Shown here one piece after another: positions 1-8,251 of a stretch of DNA of 64,000 nt (position 1 is the stretch's first letter; each line of letters starts with the position of its first letter). Location of the stretch: positions 3,100,001 to 3,164,000 of the forward strand of contig OZ252050.1 in assembly GCA_965247975.1 (NCBI GenBank), written 5' to 3'. The notes beneath the pieces were generated by a model. That model was not told the DNA's origin and ran no database searches. It saw only the letters and a list, made by a program, of their open reading frames with translations. Source of the stretch: Taishania sp965247975 (GTDB lineage Bacteria > Bacteroidota > Bacteroidia > Flavobacteriales_D > Crocinitomicaceae). The position numbers and the translations under genes were made by a program.

Positions 1-107
1 GAACAGATGGCGACTATTTCTCCAAACCAAGTATTGAAGATATTGTTGAGAAAGTGTATGCGATGATGCATGAGTCAAATCCTACTCAATTCCCATCGAT
101 TTATTGA
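1..107 (+). CDS. 3' end of a truncated upstream gene
   Basis: An open frame runs from base 3 to a TGA at 105-107 and gives about 34 C-terminal residues beginning TDGDYFSKPSIEDIVEKVY. The gene is cut by the window edge, so no family can be assigned. The stop lies 5 bases before the ATG of the next gene on the same strand, which suggests one transcript. Confidence 0.5.
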   Translation, partial: TDGDYFSKPSIEDIVEKVYAMMHESNPTQFPSIY

Positions 108-112
108 TTTAG

Positions 113-517
113 ATGAAATATGTCATCATCATATTGACCATTTTCACCTTGATTGGTAAAGACATTTATCAATTTTCGTGGGATGTTTATTATGTGGTGC
201 ATAAAACTGAAATCGCTCAAAATCAATGCGAAAACAAAGCTAAACCAGCGCTTAAATGCAACGGAAAATGCTATTTGATGAAGCAATTGAAAAAAGCCGA
301 AATTCAAACTGAAATTGAACAACAACAGCAAAAAGATAAGTCAGCATCCATGTTTAAATTGCTCAAAGGAGATTTGGCAATAAACTTTGATCAAACTGCA
401 TTTACATTCGAATTGCACTCTTTTAGTTCAGAAGTAGAAAATCGTTTTGACTTCCAGGTTGCTTTTCTTTCTGAAAAACATACCCCTAAAATTCAACATC
501 CACCAGCAATCAGCTGA
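113..517 (+). CDS. Small exported protein with Cys-rich KPxLxCNGKCYL motif
   Basis: 134 residues with an N-terminal hydrophobic segment (about residues 3-15) that would anchor or export it. Around residues 43-60 there is a Cys motif of the form C-N/K-x-K-P-A-L-K-C-N-G-K-C-Y-L, followed by a charged Lys/Gln-rich helix. I know this motif from small Bacteroidota proteins found near outer-membrane and metal-handling genes, but the function is not established. The following CEVCGC outer-membrane protein and His-rich lipoprotein point to a metal-related role, which is inference only. It starts just after the upstream gene and probably belongs to the same operon (positions 1-1909). Confidence 0.7.
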   Translation: MKYVIIILTIFTLIGKDIYQFSWDVYYVVHKTEIAQNQCENKAKPALKCNGKCYLMKQLKKAEIQTEIEQQQQKDKSASMFKLLKGDLAINFDQTAFTFELHSFSSEVENRFDFQVAFLSEKHTPKIQHPPAIS

Positions 518-556
518 TTTCAACACACAAAGACACACAATTAAAAAACAAAAACA

Positions 557-1465
557 ATGAGAATATTCATTTTATTTCTCGTTGTATCAAACTATTCGTT
601 TGGTTGTGAGGTATGTGGTTGTGCAGCGAGTACGTCATCCATTGGCGCCATCGGACAATCGCCTTACCAAGTGTTAGGAATGAATTTTCAAGGAAGGTAT
701 TTTAAAAGCGAACATCCTCCGTTGTTTGGAGGACCCATCGAACGGTCAAAGGAAACGTTTCACACCATTAATTTGGCGGGGAAATACCAACTTGGAAAAC
801 GCGTTCAAATTTTTGGATCCATTCCATTTCATTTCAACACACAAACAAAAGAAGATACAACGATCACACACAATGGCATTGGCGATGTACGAATTTCGGG
901 TCGCTACGCGCTTATTTCTCGAAATGATTCAATCAAGCAATCGTCTTTTCAATTGCAAATTGGCGCAGGAATTAAACTCCCGACAGGAAACTATTCCAAT
1001 GATGCACATTCAACTAGCAATGTCTACACAGGTACCGGTTCTTGGGATTTTCCGATGGATTTGAATCTTTATTGGTCGCTCAACGATAAATGGTCCATTC
1101 AATCCGAAAACACATTTGTATTGAAAACAGAAAATCGGGTTGGTTATCAATTTGGCAACGCGATGCAAGGAAGTGTTTACGCCATGAGATCATGGAAATT
1201 AGGTGGTGTACGCCTCAGTCCTGGCTTGGGAATTCAGTTTGATCATTTGTTTCAAGATGAAATTCATGGCGATGATGGAAGCACTTTTGGAGGTGGAGAT
1301 ATGAGTACGTTGACGGTTGGAACGAATGTAGAAATCCGAAATTTTTTCGTGAATTTACGCTACTTTCATCCAATTGCGCAAGATTTATCGAAAGGATACA
1401 CGACAATGCAAGGACAATTTTCAGTCGGATTGTTCTATTTTTTGAAAGATAAAAAAAGGCTGTAA
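557..1465 (+). CDS. Outer-membrane beta-barrel-like protein, CEVCGC N-terminus
   Basis: 302 residues with a signal peptide (residues 1 to about 15). The predicted mature N-terminus is CEVCGCAAS, so the first Cys may be lipidated or may bind metal with the neighbouring Cys. The rest alternates polar and aromatic residues in short strands with glycine turns, ending in SVGLFYFLKDKKRL, as expected for a transporter-like or meta-pathway-type outer-membrane barrel. It sits between the KPxLxCNGKC protein and a His-rich lipoprotein in a same-strand cluster. The substrate is unknown, and a metal link is inferred from context alone. Confidence 0.7.
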   Translation: MRIFILFLVVSNYSFGCEVCGCAASTSSIGAIGQSPYQVLGMNFQGRYFKSEHPPLFGGPIERSKETFHTINLAGKYQLGKRVQIFGSIPFHFNTQTKEDTTITHNGIGDVRISGRYALISRNDSIKQSSFQLQIGAGIKLPTGNYSNDAHSTSNVYTGTGSWDFPMDLNLYWSLNDKWSIQSENTFVLKTENRVGYQFGNAMQGSVYAMRSWKLGGVRLSPGLGIQFDHLFQDEIHGDDGSTFGGGDMSTLTVGTNVEIRNFFVNLRYFHPIAQDLSKGYTTMQGQFSVGLFYFLKDKKRL

Positions 1466-1492
1466 AAGAATTGATTTAATAAATTTTAGAAT

Positions 1493-1909
1493 ATGAAAAA
1501 GTACATTTTAAACTTAGGAATTTTATCGTTGAGTATTGTGATGCTTGCATCTTGCAAAAAAGATGATGATCATGATCATGGCAGCGGAACAACGTTGCCC
1601 GATCCAGTTTTTACCTTTTCAACTTTGATTGAAAATGACACGATCCAAGCAAGTGAAGTGGTATCCATGCTCGGTACAATTACTTATGGAACAGAAATGC
1701 ACGGGTATGCGGTAAAAATTCACAATCACACCACAGAAACTGATTTGTTTTCAGTTGATTATCATGCACATGGAGCTTCTTACAACGTGAACGAATCATG
1801 GACGAACAACGTAACTGACACCAGTGAAATTGAGGTTTCCATAGCTGCTGCAATCGATCACACTGGTACTTTAGTTACAAAAGCATATCATTTAATTTGC
1901 TTGCCTTAA
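1493..1909 (+). CDS. His-rich lipoprotein
   Basis: 138 residues. A lipoprotein signal (MKKYILNLGILSLSIVMLASC) puts the lipidated Cys at residue 21, followed by KKDDDHDHGSG. That Asp/His stretch and further His residues (HGYAVKIHNHTTE, DYHAHGAS) could bind divalent metals. The remainder looks like a small beta-sandwich. It is the last gene of the 1-1909 cluster, 27 bases after the outer-membrane gene, and is followed by a clear terminator. No named family was recognised. Confidence 0.7.
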   Translation: MKKYILNLGILSLSIVMLASCKKDDDHDHGSGTTLPDPVFTFSTLIENDTIQASEVVSMLGTITYGTEMHGYAVKIHNHTTETDLFSVDYHAHGASYNVNESWTNNVTDTSEIEVSIAAAIDHTGTLVTKAYHLICLP

Positions 1910-1930
1910 TTGCTAGGAATGCAACAATGT

Positions 1931-1964
1931 AAAAACACCTTGGATTAGTTCATGGTGTTTTTTT
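1931..1964 (+). terminator. Rho-independent terminator after the lipoprotein gene
   Basis: Arms AAAACACC (1932-1939) and GGTGTTTT (1954-1961) are separated by a 14-base loop and run into a T tract. It lies 22 bases after the stop of the lipoprotein gene and would end the 1-1909 operon. Confidence 0.75.
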
Positions 1965-1976
1965 ATGTCTAAGAAG

Positions 1977-1984
1977 TACCTTTG
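1977..1984 (+). promoter_or_regulatory. Bacteroidota -7 promoter box
   Basis: TACCTTTG matches the Bacteroidota -7 consensus TAnnTTTG exactly. It lies 16 bases before the ATG of the thioredoxin-like gene, implying a leader of about 12 bases. No strong -33 TTG was seen at the expected distance. Confidence 0.6.
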
Positions 1985-2000
1985 TAAAAAAAAATAAGTC

Positions 2001-2564
2001 ATGAATTTTACAGAATACTCCCAATTGTTTCGCACCATTTTGACAGCGGAAAAACCAGAAGCTCCATACGATGATGAACATTACATCAATTATGTGAAGT
2101 TGAACGATTCGCGACAAAATAGATGGTTGAAAAAAGGAGTATTATCGCCTGAGTTAGAAGAAATGGTTAAATCCATAAGTACACCTCAAACTTGGATTAT
2201 TATCACAGAACCTTGGTGTGGTGATGCATCGCATAATGTGCCCTTTTTGGTTATGATGGCGGAGCTAAATCCGTTGATTACTATAGATATACAATTGCGT
2301 GATTCGGAGCCTTTTTTAATCGAACGTTATTTGACGAATGGAGGGAAATCTATACCGAAATTGGTGATTCGCGATGAACAAGGAGATGACCTTTTTGTTT
2401 GGGGACCGCGACCTGAGGAAGCTCAAGCGTTGTTTTTGAAATTGAAAGAAGAGAATGCGGACTTTGAACAGCAAAAGATTGCGTTGCAAGAGTGGTATAA
2501 TGAAAATAAGGGTGTTGCGTTGCAAAACGAATTGAATGAAGCGTTGAAAACCGTGTTGGTATAG
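2001..2564 (+). CDS. Thioredoxin-family protein (WCGD motif)
   Basis: 187 residues with a thioredoxin-like core from about residue 60. The segment TWIIITEPWCGDASHNVP carries WCGD where thioredoxins have WCGPC, so only one of the two redox cysteines is present and classical dithiol exchange is not expected. The cis-Pro region follows as KSIPKLVIRD. This matches a cytoplasmic thioredoxin-like family common in Bacteroidota whose role is not known to me. The gene is transcribed alone from the promoter at 1977. Confidence 0.8.
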   Translation: MNFTEYSQLFRTILTAEKPEAPYDDEHYINYVKLNDSRQNRWLKKGVLSPELEEMVKSISTPQTWIIITEPWCGDASHNVPFLVMMAELNPLITIDIQLRDSEPFLIERYLTNGGKSIPKLVIRDEQGDDLFVWGPRPEEAQALFLKLKEENADFEQQKIALQEWYNENKGVALQNELNEALKTVLV

Positions 2565-2678
2565 AAATTGGAGAATCGCGGCCTCATCATGGAACGCAGA
2601 GCGCTGCATTGAGCCTGTCGAAATGGACGCTGATGACGCAGGTTTATGCTGTTTTGATTTTTTACTTAACTGAGATTT

Positions 2679-3416
2679 TTATTTATTTCTAACAAAAATC
2701 AATTTGACGCGTGAATTGGATTGTTGGTCGCGCTTTTCGATTTCGAATTTGTCGATGGATTTGAACATGGGGGTTAATTTTTCAAAGCCATAGTTTCGAG
2801 CGTCGAAATTAGGTTGTTTTTTGAGGAGGATTCCGCCTACATCACCAAGAAATGCCCAACCATCTTCATCGGCAGCATCGTTTACAGAAGCTTTGAGAAA
2901 GGCGATAACTTTTGGGGTAATTGGGTCGAATTTGCTTTTGACTTGTTTTGGTTTACCTCCTGTGATTACGACTTCTTCATCTTTGTGGAGAATTTCGAGA
3001 TAGATAAATTTATCGCAAGCAACGATGAATGGACTTGGAGTTTTCTTTTCACCGATTCCGTATACTATCATTCCTGCTTCGCGCAAACGCATGGCTAATT
3101 TCGTAAAATCACTGTCGGATGAAACAAGGCAAAATCCATCGACTCTGCCAGAGTATAAAATGTCCATGGCGTCAATGATCATAGCTGAATCGGTTGCGTT
3201 TTTTCCAGTGGTGTAACCGTATTGTTGGATGGGGTTGATGGCATTTTCGAGGAGAATGTTCTTCCATTTGGATAATTGGGGTTGTGTCCAATCTCCATAA
3301 ATTCGTTTGATGGTTGGATTGCCGTATTTGGTGATTTCTTCCATCATTTCCTTTAAGTATTTTGCAGGAATATTGTCGCCATCAATAAGGACGGCTAGTT
3401 TTAAGTCTTTTAACAT
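2679..3416 (-). CDS. NYN-domain nuclease with C-terminal OST-HTH/LOTUS domain
   Basis: 245 residues. The N-terminal NYN (PIN-like) domain shows the acidic motifs LIDGDN (Asp12, Asp14), NATDSAMIIDAMD and VSSDSDFTKL, which bind metal in this nuclease superfamily. After a linker (about residues 145-165) comes a winged-helix OST-HTH/LOTUS-like domain (about 168-240) typical of RNA-binding partners. The architecture is that of LabA/DUF88-type proteins and predicts an RNA-directed nuclease. A near-consensus -7 box (TACCTTTA) lies about 8 bases upstream of the start. No operon partner. Confidence 0.85.
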   Translation of the reverse strand: MLKDLKLAVLIDGDNIPAKYLKEMMEEITKYGNPTIKRIYGDWTQPQLSKWKNILLENAINPIQQYGYTTGKNATDSAMIIDAMDILYSGRVDGFCLVSSDSDFTKLAMRLREAGMIVYGIGEKKTPSPFIVACDKFIYLEILHKDEEVVITGGKPKQVKSKFDPITPKVIAFLKASVNDAADEDGWAFLGDVGGILLKKQPNFDARNYGFEKLTPMFKSIDKFEIEKRDQQSNSRVKLIFVRNK

Positions 3417-3551
3417 GTTTCTAAAGGTAATAAAATGAATTAAGAAATGAAGGAATTAAAAATTAAGACCGCGTCGCATCCAAGCAGTCAATAATAAAAA
3501 AATGTAAAAACAAGTGCGGTATCGCCCTATTGCGTTTCACTACGTGAAAAG

Positions 3552-3655
3552 CAATAGTTTTTTTAACCGCAAAGAGCACAGAGGACGCAAAGTGGGGTGA
3601 TAAATACTTTGAGAAGTGATGTTTAACCCCGGAGAGTGCGGAGGGCGCAGAGGGA
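3552..3655. repeat. Two diverged copies of a GC-richer intergenic motif
   Basis: The segment at 3552-3593 (AACCGCAAAGAGCACAGAGG then ACGCAAAG) is echoed at 3622-3654 (AACCCCGGAGAGTGCGGAGG then GCGCAGAGGG). Both are purine-rich, share the G-C-x-x-A-G-A-G-G-x-C-G-C-A-x-A-G pattern and are richer in GC than their surroundings. Similar 'CGCAGAGG' units occur scattered between genes in many bacterial genomes. No coding capacity. Confidence 0.45.
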
Positions 3656-3700
3656 AAACTAGCAGCTAATCATGGATTTTTATGATTAACTGATAAGTTT

Positions 3701-5323
3701 TTACGCATAATACTCTTCCTGCAACTGTGCGATTTTCGCATCTTTCAAATACTCGTCGTAAGGCATCATTTTGTCGATGATTCCGTTTGGAGTGATTTCG
3801 ATGATTCTATTCGCAACAGTGTTTACCAATTCGTGGTCATGTGATGTGAACAAGATTGTACCTGGGAAATCTTTCATTCCGTTGTTCAATGCCGTAATTG
3901 ATTCCAAATCCAAGTGGTTCGTTGGTTCGTCCATCATCAAGACATTGGCTTTGGCGAACATCATTTTCGACATCATGCAACGCACTTTTTCACCTCCAGA
4001 AAGTACATTCGCTGTTTTCATAGCTTCTTCACCAGTAAACAACATACGGCCAAGGAACGTTCTCAAATACACTTCTTCACGCTCCTCATCGGTTTGTGAA
4101 AATTGACGTAACCAATCAATCAACGGAATTTTTTCCACGAAATACGCTGAATTATCGTTCGGAATGTATGCTGTAGTGATCGTTGTACCTTTCGTGATTT
4201 CGCCTGCATCCGCTTTCTCCTCGTTGTTCATGATTTGAAAGAAAGCTGTTAAAGCCACAGAGTTTTTCGAAATGAAAGCAATTTTATCTCCTTTGTTCAC
4301 TATGAAATTCACATCGCTGAACAAGACTTTTCCATCCACAGATTTTGAAAGACCGTCCACAGAAATGACTTGGTTTCCAGCTTCACGTTCTTGGTAAAAC
4401 GTAATTCCAGGATATTTTCTACTCGAAGGTTGAATTTCTTCCAAATCCAAGTTGTCGAGCATTTTTCTACGCGATGTAGCTTGTTTCGATTTTGCAGCAT
4501 TTGCCGAAAAACGCGAGATGAAATCCAACAATTCCTTTTTCTTCTCTTCGGCTTTTTTGTTCTTGTCTGAACGCTGACGAAGCGCCAATTGCGAAGATTG
4601 GTACCAGAAGGAGTAATTTCCGGTAAACATATTGATTTTATTGAAGTCGATGTCGCACACATGCGTACACACGGTATCCAAAAAGTGACGGTCGTGCGAT
4701 ACAACAATCACGGTATTTTTAAAATCCAACAAGAAATCTTCCAGCCAACCAATCGTGTGCAAATCTAAGTCGTTCGTAGGCTCATCGAGAACCAACACAT
4801 CTGGATTTCCGAACAAAGCTTGCGCCAACAACACCCGAACTTTCAAGTCGCTTGGCATGTCTTGCATCAACATGTAATGGTAAGATTCTTCGATTCCTAG
4901 ATTGCTCAGAAGCGTTGCAGCATCTGTTTCTGCGTTCCAACCTTCCAAATCAGCAAATTCGCTTTCCAACTCAGCTGTGCGCATTCCGTCTTCATCTGAA
5001 AAATCTGGTTTTGCGTAAAGCGCTTCCTTCTCAGTCATGATTTCGAACATGCGTTTATGTCCCATAATCACCGTTTGAAGCACCTGAAAATCATCAAATG
5101 CAAAGTGATTTTGGCTTAACACCGCCAGACGTTTTCCTGGCTCAAGCTCCACACGACCTGTTGTTGGGTCTTGTTCGCCTGTCAATATTTTCAAAAACGT
5201 TGACTTACCTGCTCCGTTTGCCCCGATGACACCGTAGCAATTTCCGTTCACGAATTTCACGTTTACATCATCAAAAAGAACGCGTTTTCCGAATTGAAGT
5301 GATAAGTTATTTACTGAAAGCAT
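3701..5323 (-). CDS. ABC-F family ATPase with one degenerate nucleotide site
   Basis: 540 residues, two ABC domains joined by a charged helical linker (about residues 245-298) and no membrane segments, which is the ABC-F (ribosome-associated translation factor) layout. Domain 1 has an intact Walker A (GANGAGKST, residues 34-42) and Walker B (VLVLDEPTND), but its signature LSGGQ is replaced by MPSDLK (about 157-163). Domain 2 keeps LSGGEKVR (about 440) and LMMDEPTNHLD, but its Walker A is ISKNSVALT (about 350-358), with no P-loop glycines or Lys-Ser. The defects are complementary: one composite ATP site is complete and the other has lost both halves. It is a single gene behind a consensus promoter. 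Confidence 0.9.
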   Translation of the reverse strand: MLSVNNLSLQFGKRVLFDDVNVKFVNGNCYGVIGANGAGKSTFLKILTGEQDPTTGRVELEPGKRLAVLSQNHFAFDDFQVLQTVIMGHKRMFEIMTEKEALYAKPDFSDEDGMRTAELESEFADLEGWNAETDAATLLSNLGIEESYHYMLMQDMPSDLKVRVLLAQALFGNPDVLVLDEPTNDLDLHTIGWLEDFLLDFKNTVIVVSHDRHFLDTVCTHVCDIDFNKINMFTGNYSFWYQSSQLALRQRSDKNKKAEEKKKELLDFISRFSANAAKSKQATSRRKMLDNLDLEEIQPSSRKYPGITFYQEREAGNQVISVDGLSKSVDGKVLFSDVNFIVNKGDKIAFISKNSVALTAFFQIMNNEEKADAGEITKGTTITTAYIPNDNSAYFVEKIPLIDWLRQFSQTDEEREEVYLRTFLGRMLFTGEEAMKTANVLSGGEKVRCMMSKMMFAKANVLMMDEPTNHLDLESITALNNGMKDFPGTILFTSHDHELVNTVANRIIEITPNGIIDKMMPYDEYLKDAKIAQLQEEYYA

Positions 5324-5338
5324 ATTTTAATTTTTTTG

Positions 5339-5346
5339 CAAAGATA
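5339..5346 (-). promoter_or_regulatory. Bacteroidota -7 box of the ABC-F gene
   Basis: On the minus strand the bases read TATCTTTG, an exact TAnnTTTG match, ending 15 bases before the ATG at 5323. The implied leader is about 11 bases, similar to the thioredoxin-like gene. Confidence 0.6.
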
Positions 5347-5470
5347 GTTAAAAAAGGATTGTGGGGGAAATGGGCTTCGAGTGGATAAAAATCATCTTGT
5401 TGATTGGTGTACCATTTTTTAGTCAATCACTAAATGGATTAAAAACCAATCCATAAAATTCTCCGAATTG

Positions 5471-6322
5471 TTAAAGATTTTTCTTTTTACCATTTAAATT
5501 TCTCCCTGTTACTTCTTTGTCTAATGTTTTTGCTCTCCGCTCTAATTTTTTAATATCTTCTTCGGCTGGAAGATTTTCTGGCTTGATGCCGCTTTTGCCT
5601 AGAAGTGATCTCACGTCTTGGTTGTTTTTTACGTGTTCTGAACTGATGTCTCCTTCGCCATTAAGATCATTCTTTTTTACATTAAAATTGGTAATTTCAG
5701 TGGCTAGTTGTTTGGCGGTGATTGTAATTGTAGGCAAAAAATCGGCTAATGGTCGGTTTTCTTTTATCCCCAATTTCCGTTTCATATCACTTGTATTATA
5801 TCCTCCAAACATTGCCCAATCTCCTTTGCTTCTTATTCGAGCAAAACCAGAATTGTCCACTCCCCGTTCATAGATATTTTTAGAAAGTTCGGTTTCAGTG
5901 GCTGCCAATTTTTCACGGGCTTCCAAACGTTCCATCAATTGAATACGTTCTTCAAGCAACTCTTGTTTGCGGGTTTGAATCGCAAAATAACTCTGTGCAA
6001 ACGCAATTTGTTCTTTTTTTGCGTCACCGTTTTGAGCAATCAGATAACAGGCATAGCGGGTAAGCATCATATCCTCTTTTTTACGTTCTGCACCCGAGCC
6101 AATTTTGACCATTTTGTTGACGTCAACGAAATGGTCTAAAACCGCTTCACCCGTGGTTTCGCAACTTTCTTTCGCCTTGTTGACAGCGTTCAAAAAGTTA
6201 CGCCAATCAGAGTATCCTAAAAGTTCTTGTAATTCACGCGCTAACCAATATTCTACTCCATCTTGATCGTAGGCATATTCTTCAAAGCGCTTGTTTAGTT
6301 TTAAAATGGTATCTTTTTCCAT
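5471..6322 (-). CDS. dinD: DNA-damage-inducible protein D (DinD)
   Basis: 283 residues, the usual size for DinD. The N-terminal part (about residues 1-110) is BRO-N-like, with EYWLARELQELLGYSDWRNF and the conserved block MLTRYACYLIAQNGD. The C-terminal half contains GFARIRSKGDWAMFGGYNTSDMKRKLGI. In E. coli DinD is an SOS protein that inhibits RecA strand exchange; here that function is taken from the family. I could not identify a LexA-type operator. The gene stands alone with gaps on both sides. Confidence 0.85.
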   Translation of the reverse strand: MEKDTILKLNKRFEEYAYDQDGVEYWLARELQELLGYSDWRNFLNAVNKAKESCETTGEAVLDHFVDVNKMVKIGSGAERKKEDMMLTRYACYLIAQNGDAKKEQIAFAQSYFAIQTRKQELLEERIQLMERLEAREKLAATETELSKNIYERGVDNSGFARIRSKGDWAMFGGYNTSDMKRKLGIKENRPLADFLPTITITAKQLATEITNFNVKKNDLNGEGDISSEHVKNNQDVRSLLGKSGIKPENLPAEEDIKKLERRAKTLDKEVTGRNLNGKKKNL

Positions 6323-6739
6323 GATTGATTTTTTGGTTTACTAAATATAGCAATAATCCTTTAAATTATTGTTATGTATTGCCAAAAAATTCTCAAAAAA
6401 CTCAATTATTAACTGGAGTTTTTTTTGGATCGAAAGGATGAATTAATATCCAATATTATTCACTTTCGGATTCACATAAAGTTTACAATTACCGATTAAA
6501 ATCATCTTCATTTCGAACATAATTCTAAATAGCTAAGGTCGATTTTCTTTAATCGTTTTTCACAAAAAACACAAGTCACATAGATATCATTGCTGACTTT
6601 CTCGGTTAGCTGAAGAACGCCGTTTTAGAAATAACAATCTTTCGGAGATATTTTGAAGTGACCTAACAAACTCTTTTTATTTTCTATTTTTGATTGTCGA
6701 GAAAGTCCATTCCACTATTCCGCAATTGAAGTTTAAACT
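6323..6739. other. Intergenic stretch, little visible
   Basis: 417 AT-rich bases between dinD (minus) and the membrane protein at 6740 (plus). A possible plus-strand -7 box (TATTTTTG, 6685-6692) lies 47 bases before the ATG at 6740. No ORF, RNA gene or clear hairpin was seen. Confidence 0.4.
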
Positions 6740-7090
6740 ATGATTAATTTTTGTTATTCCATCGTGAGGTCCTATTTTACAGATGAAAATGGAAAATATG
6801 ACTCGATAAGCGGCGCTCAAACATTTGCGGTTCTTATGTTTTTTGGATTAACTGGTTTATTGAATATTATCCTGTTTCCCTTTTCGCTAGGAGCCAATTC
6901 AATAATGTTTTCTGCTGGTATGGTACTAACAATTTTGATTATTCACATGATCATTCCAGGTTATGAATGTAAAGAAAAATTCCTCACTAGGACTAGAGCA
7001 CAAATTAATCTCGCTTTCATTTACTTCACAGCAATTGTTCTCACAATCTTCTTCATAGCTGTTTACTTGAATACACTTCAACTTTTTTGA
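6740..7090 (+). CDS. Small polytopic membrane protein, unknown
   Basis: 116 residues. Three hydrophobic segments are visible (about 26-46, 51-72 and 90-112), separated by short polar loops including PGYECKEKFLTRTRAQ. The N-terminus (NFCYSIVRSYFTDENGKYDSISGAQTF) is cytoplasmic-looking and amphipathic. No family was recognised and neighbours give no clue. The frame is convincing because of the clean membrane-protein pattern and a possible promoter upstream. Confidence 0.55.
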   Translation: MINFCYSIVRSYFTDENGKYDSISGAQTFAVLMFFGLTGLLNIILFPFSLGANSIMFSAGMVLTILIIHMIIPGYECKEKFLTRTRAQINLAFIYFTAIVLTIFFIAVYLNTLQLF

Positions 7091-7396
7091 AAACTGAAAT
7101 TTAACGTAATTATGTGCCTTACACTATCAAAATACTATTCTAAATCAAATAATTTTCTGATGCTTCGACTTTTACAATTAAATCAATTTCTTTAATTCTT
7201 AGAGAAATTAGCACAATCCAATATAAGCGTCAAAAAAAGGGAACTGCTTTTCAAAATTGTCATTCTTAAAGAAGCGTTCGCTGTCGACTTACATCTCAAG
7301 TTTGAGAAAAATATTCATCAAAAATTAATGATGAAAACATCAAAATTCTTGAAGACCCTAAAGAAAATTTAAAGAAAAATTTAGTGTGCTTATCGC
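7091..7396. other. Intergenic stretch, nothing recognised
   Basis: 306 AT-rich bases between two convergent genes. No ORF of note, no hairpin followed by a T tract, and no repeat shared with other parts of the window. Confidence 0.4.
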
Positions 7397-7567
7397 CTAA
7401 ATCGGCAATGATTTTATGTCGCTAAGTGTTTTTTTTGCTAGATCAACCTTTTGAACAAACAAATCTTTTCCGTTGAGTTGTTTTGCAACATCGGCAATTC
7501 TTTTTTTCGTTTTTGCAGACATGGCAATAACTTTTGAATTTCGAGAAGTTGATTTTTTTGTATTCAT
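7397..7567 (-). CDS. Small basic protein paired with the DUF6934-type gene
   Basis: 56 residues from the second in-frame ATG (the first, at 7600, would add 11 residues). It is Lys/Ser/Thr-rich at the N-terminus (MNTKKSTSRNSKVIAMSAKT) and ends in a probable helix (VDLAKKTLSDIKSLPI). It lies 46 bases downstream of the DUF6934-type gene on the same strand. Small charged proteins beside a larger gene of this type suggest a two-component module such as toxin-antitoxin, but no known antitoxin fold was recognised. Confidence 0.5.
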   Translation of the reverse strand: MNTKKSTSRNSKVIAMSAKTKKRIADVAKQLNGKDLFVQKVDLAKKTLSDIKSLPI

Positions 7568-7613
7568 GGTGTGAATGGTTTCGTATTTAATTAAATACAA
7601 TTACAAAATTATG

Positions 7614-8210
7614 CTATTTTTTCTTATAAACCAAAATGTCATTATAGACGTGACTTGGAACATATTGAACAAACGTATTTTCGAGCGTTTTGTTGCGACC
7701 AAAGAAAATGAACTCTTTACTAAGTTGATCAAAGTTTTTATCGATATAGTAACGATAGGTTCTAATTCTCCTTTCAAAGTTTTTGCAAGTGTCTAGACAT
7801 TTCTTTTTGCAAATTGGCAAACAATTGGCTATAAATTGCTCGTGACTGTCACTGCCACTAACTAAGATAACAGATTCAGGATTGGCTTTAAAAAACAGTG
7901 GCACTGTGCTCAGTATTGTGTTGAAAACAATATACATATCTCCATTATTACTGTTCACATCGTCAACAATTCCTCCAGAATCTTCATGATAATCTCCAAA
8001 ACCCAAATTATAAATTGTCCTGCCTTCCATGACACCAAGAGGTGTATACTCAATGATTTTTATTATTGGTTTTGATCCGACACTTTCAAACAAGTAACGA
8101 ACTTTTCGTTCTGTTTCGATCTGTTCAGTATTGTAGGTTTTAAAATTGTTCAACTTAACACACTTAAAATTTAAAATTAACCGACGATGCTTAGAACTTG
8201 TTAAAGGCAA
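7614..8210 (-). CDS. DUF6934-type protein, unknown function
   Basis: 198 residues. The core YNLGFGDYHEDSGGIVDDV, then SNNGDMYIVFNTILSTV, then FFKANPESVILVSGSDSHEQ has the order of conserved blocks I associate with DUF6934. In that family the last block normally reads GSTxxRTRLY; here it is GSDSHEQFIANCL, so this copy is divergent. The first 16 or so residues (PLTSSKHRRLILNFK) do not look like the family; a TTG start at KLNNFKTYNTEQ would remove them. It is upstream of the small basic gene at 7397. Function is unknown and a toxin-antitoxin role is speculation. Confidence 0.6.
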   Translation of the reverse strand: MPLTSSKHRRLILNFKCVKLNNFKTYNTEQIETERKVRYLFESVGSKPIIKIIEYTPLGVMEGRTIYNLGFGDYHEDSGGIVDDVNSNNGDMYIVFNTILSTVPLFFKANPESVILVSGSDSHEQFIANCLPICKKKCLDTCKNFERRIRTYRYYIDKNFDQLSKEFIFFGRNKTLENTFVQYVPSHVYNDILVYKKK

Positions 8211-8251
8211 CAGTCTGTCGTTAAATTAAATTTAAGAAAAAAAATCTAAAT

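Noticed and set aside
726..1064. 112-codon frame inside the outer-membrane gene
   Set aside because: Fully contained in a better gene with a signal peptide and family-like barrel pattern.
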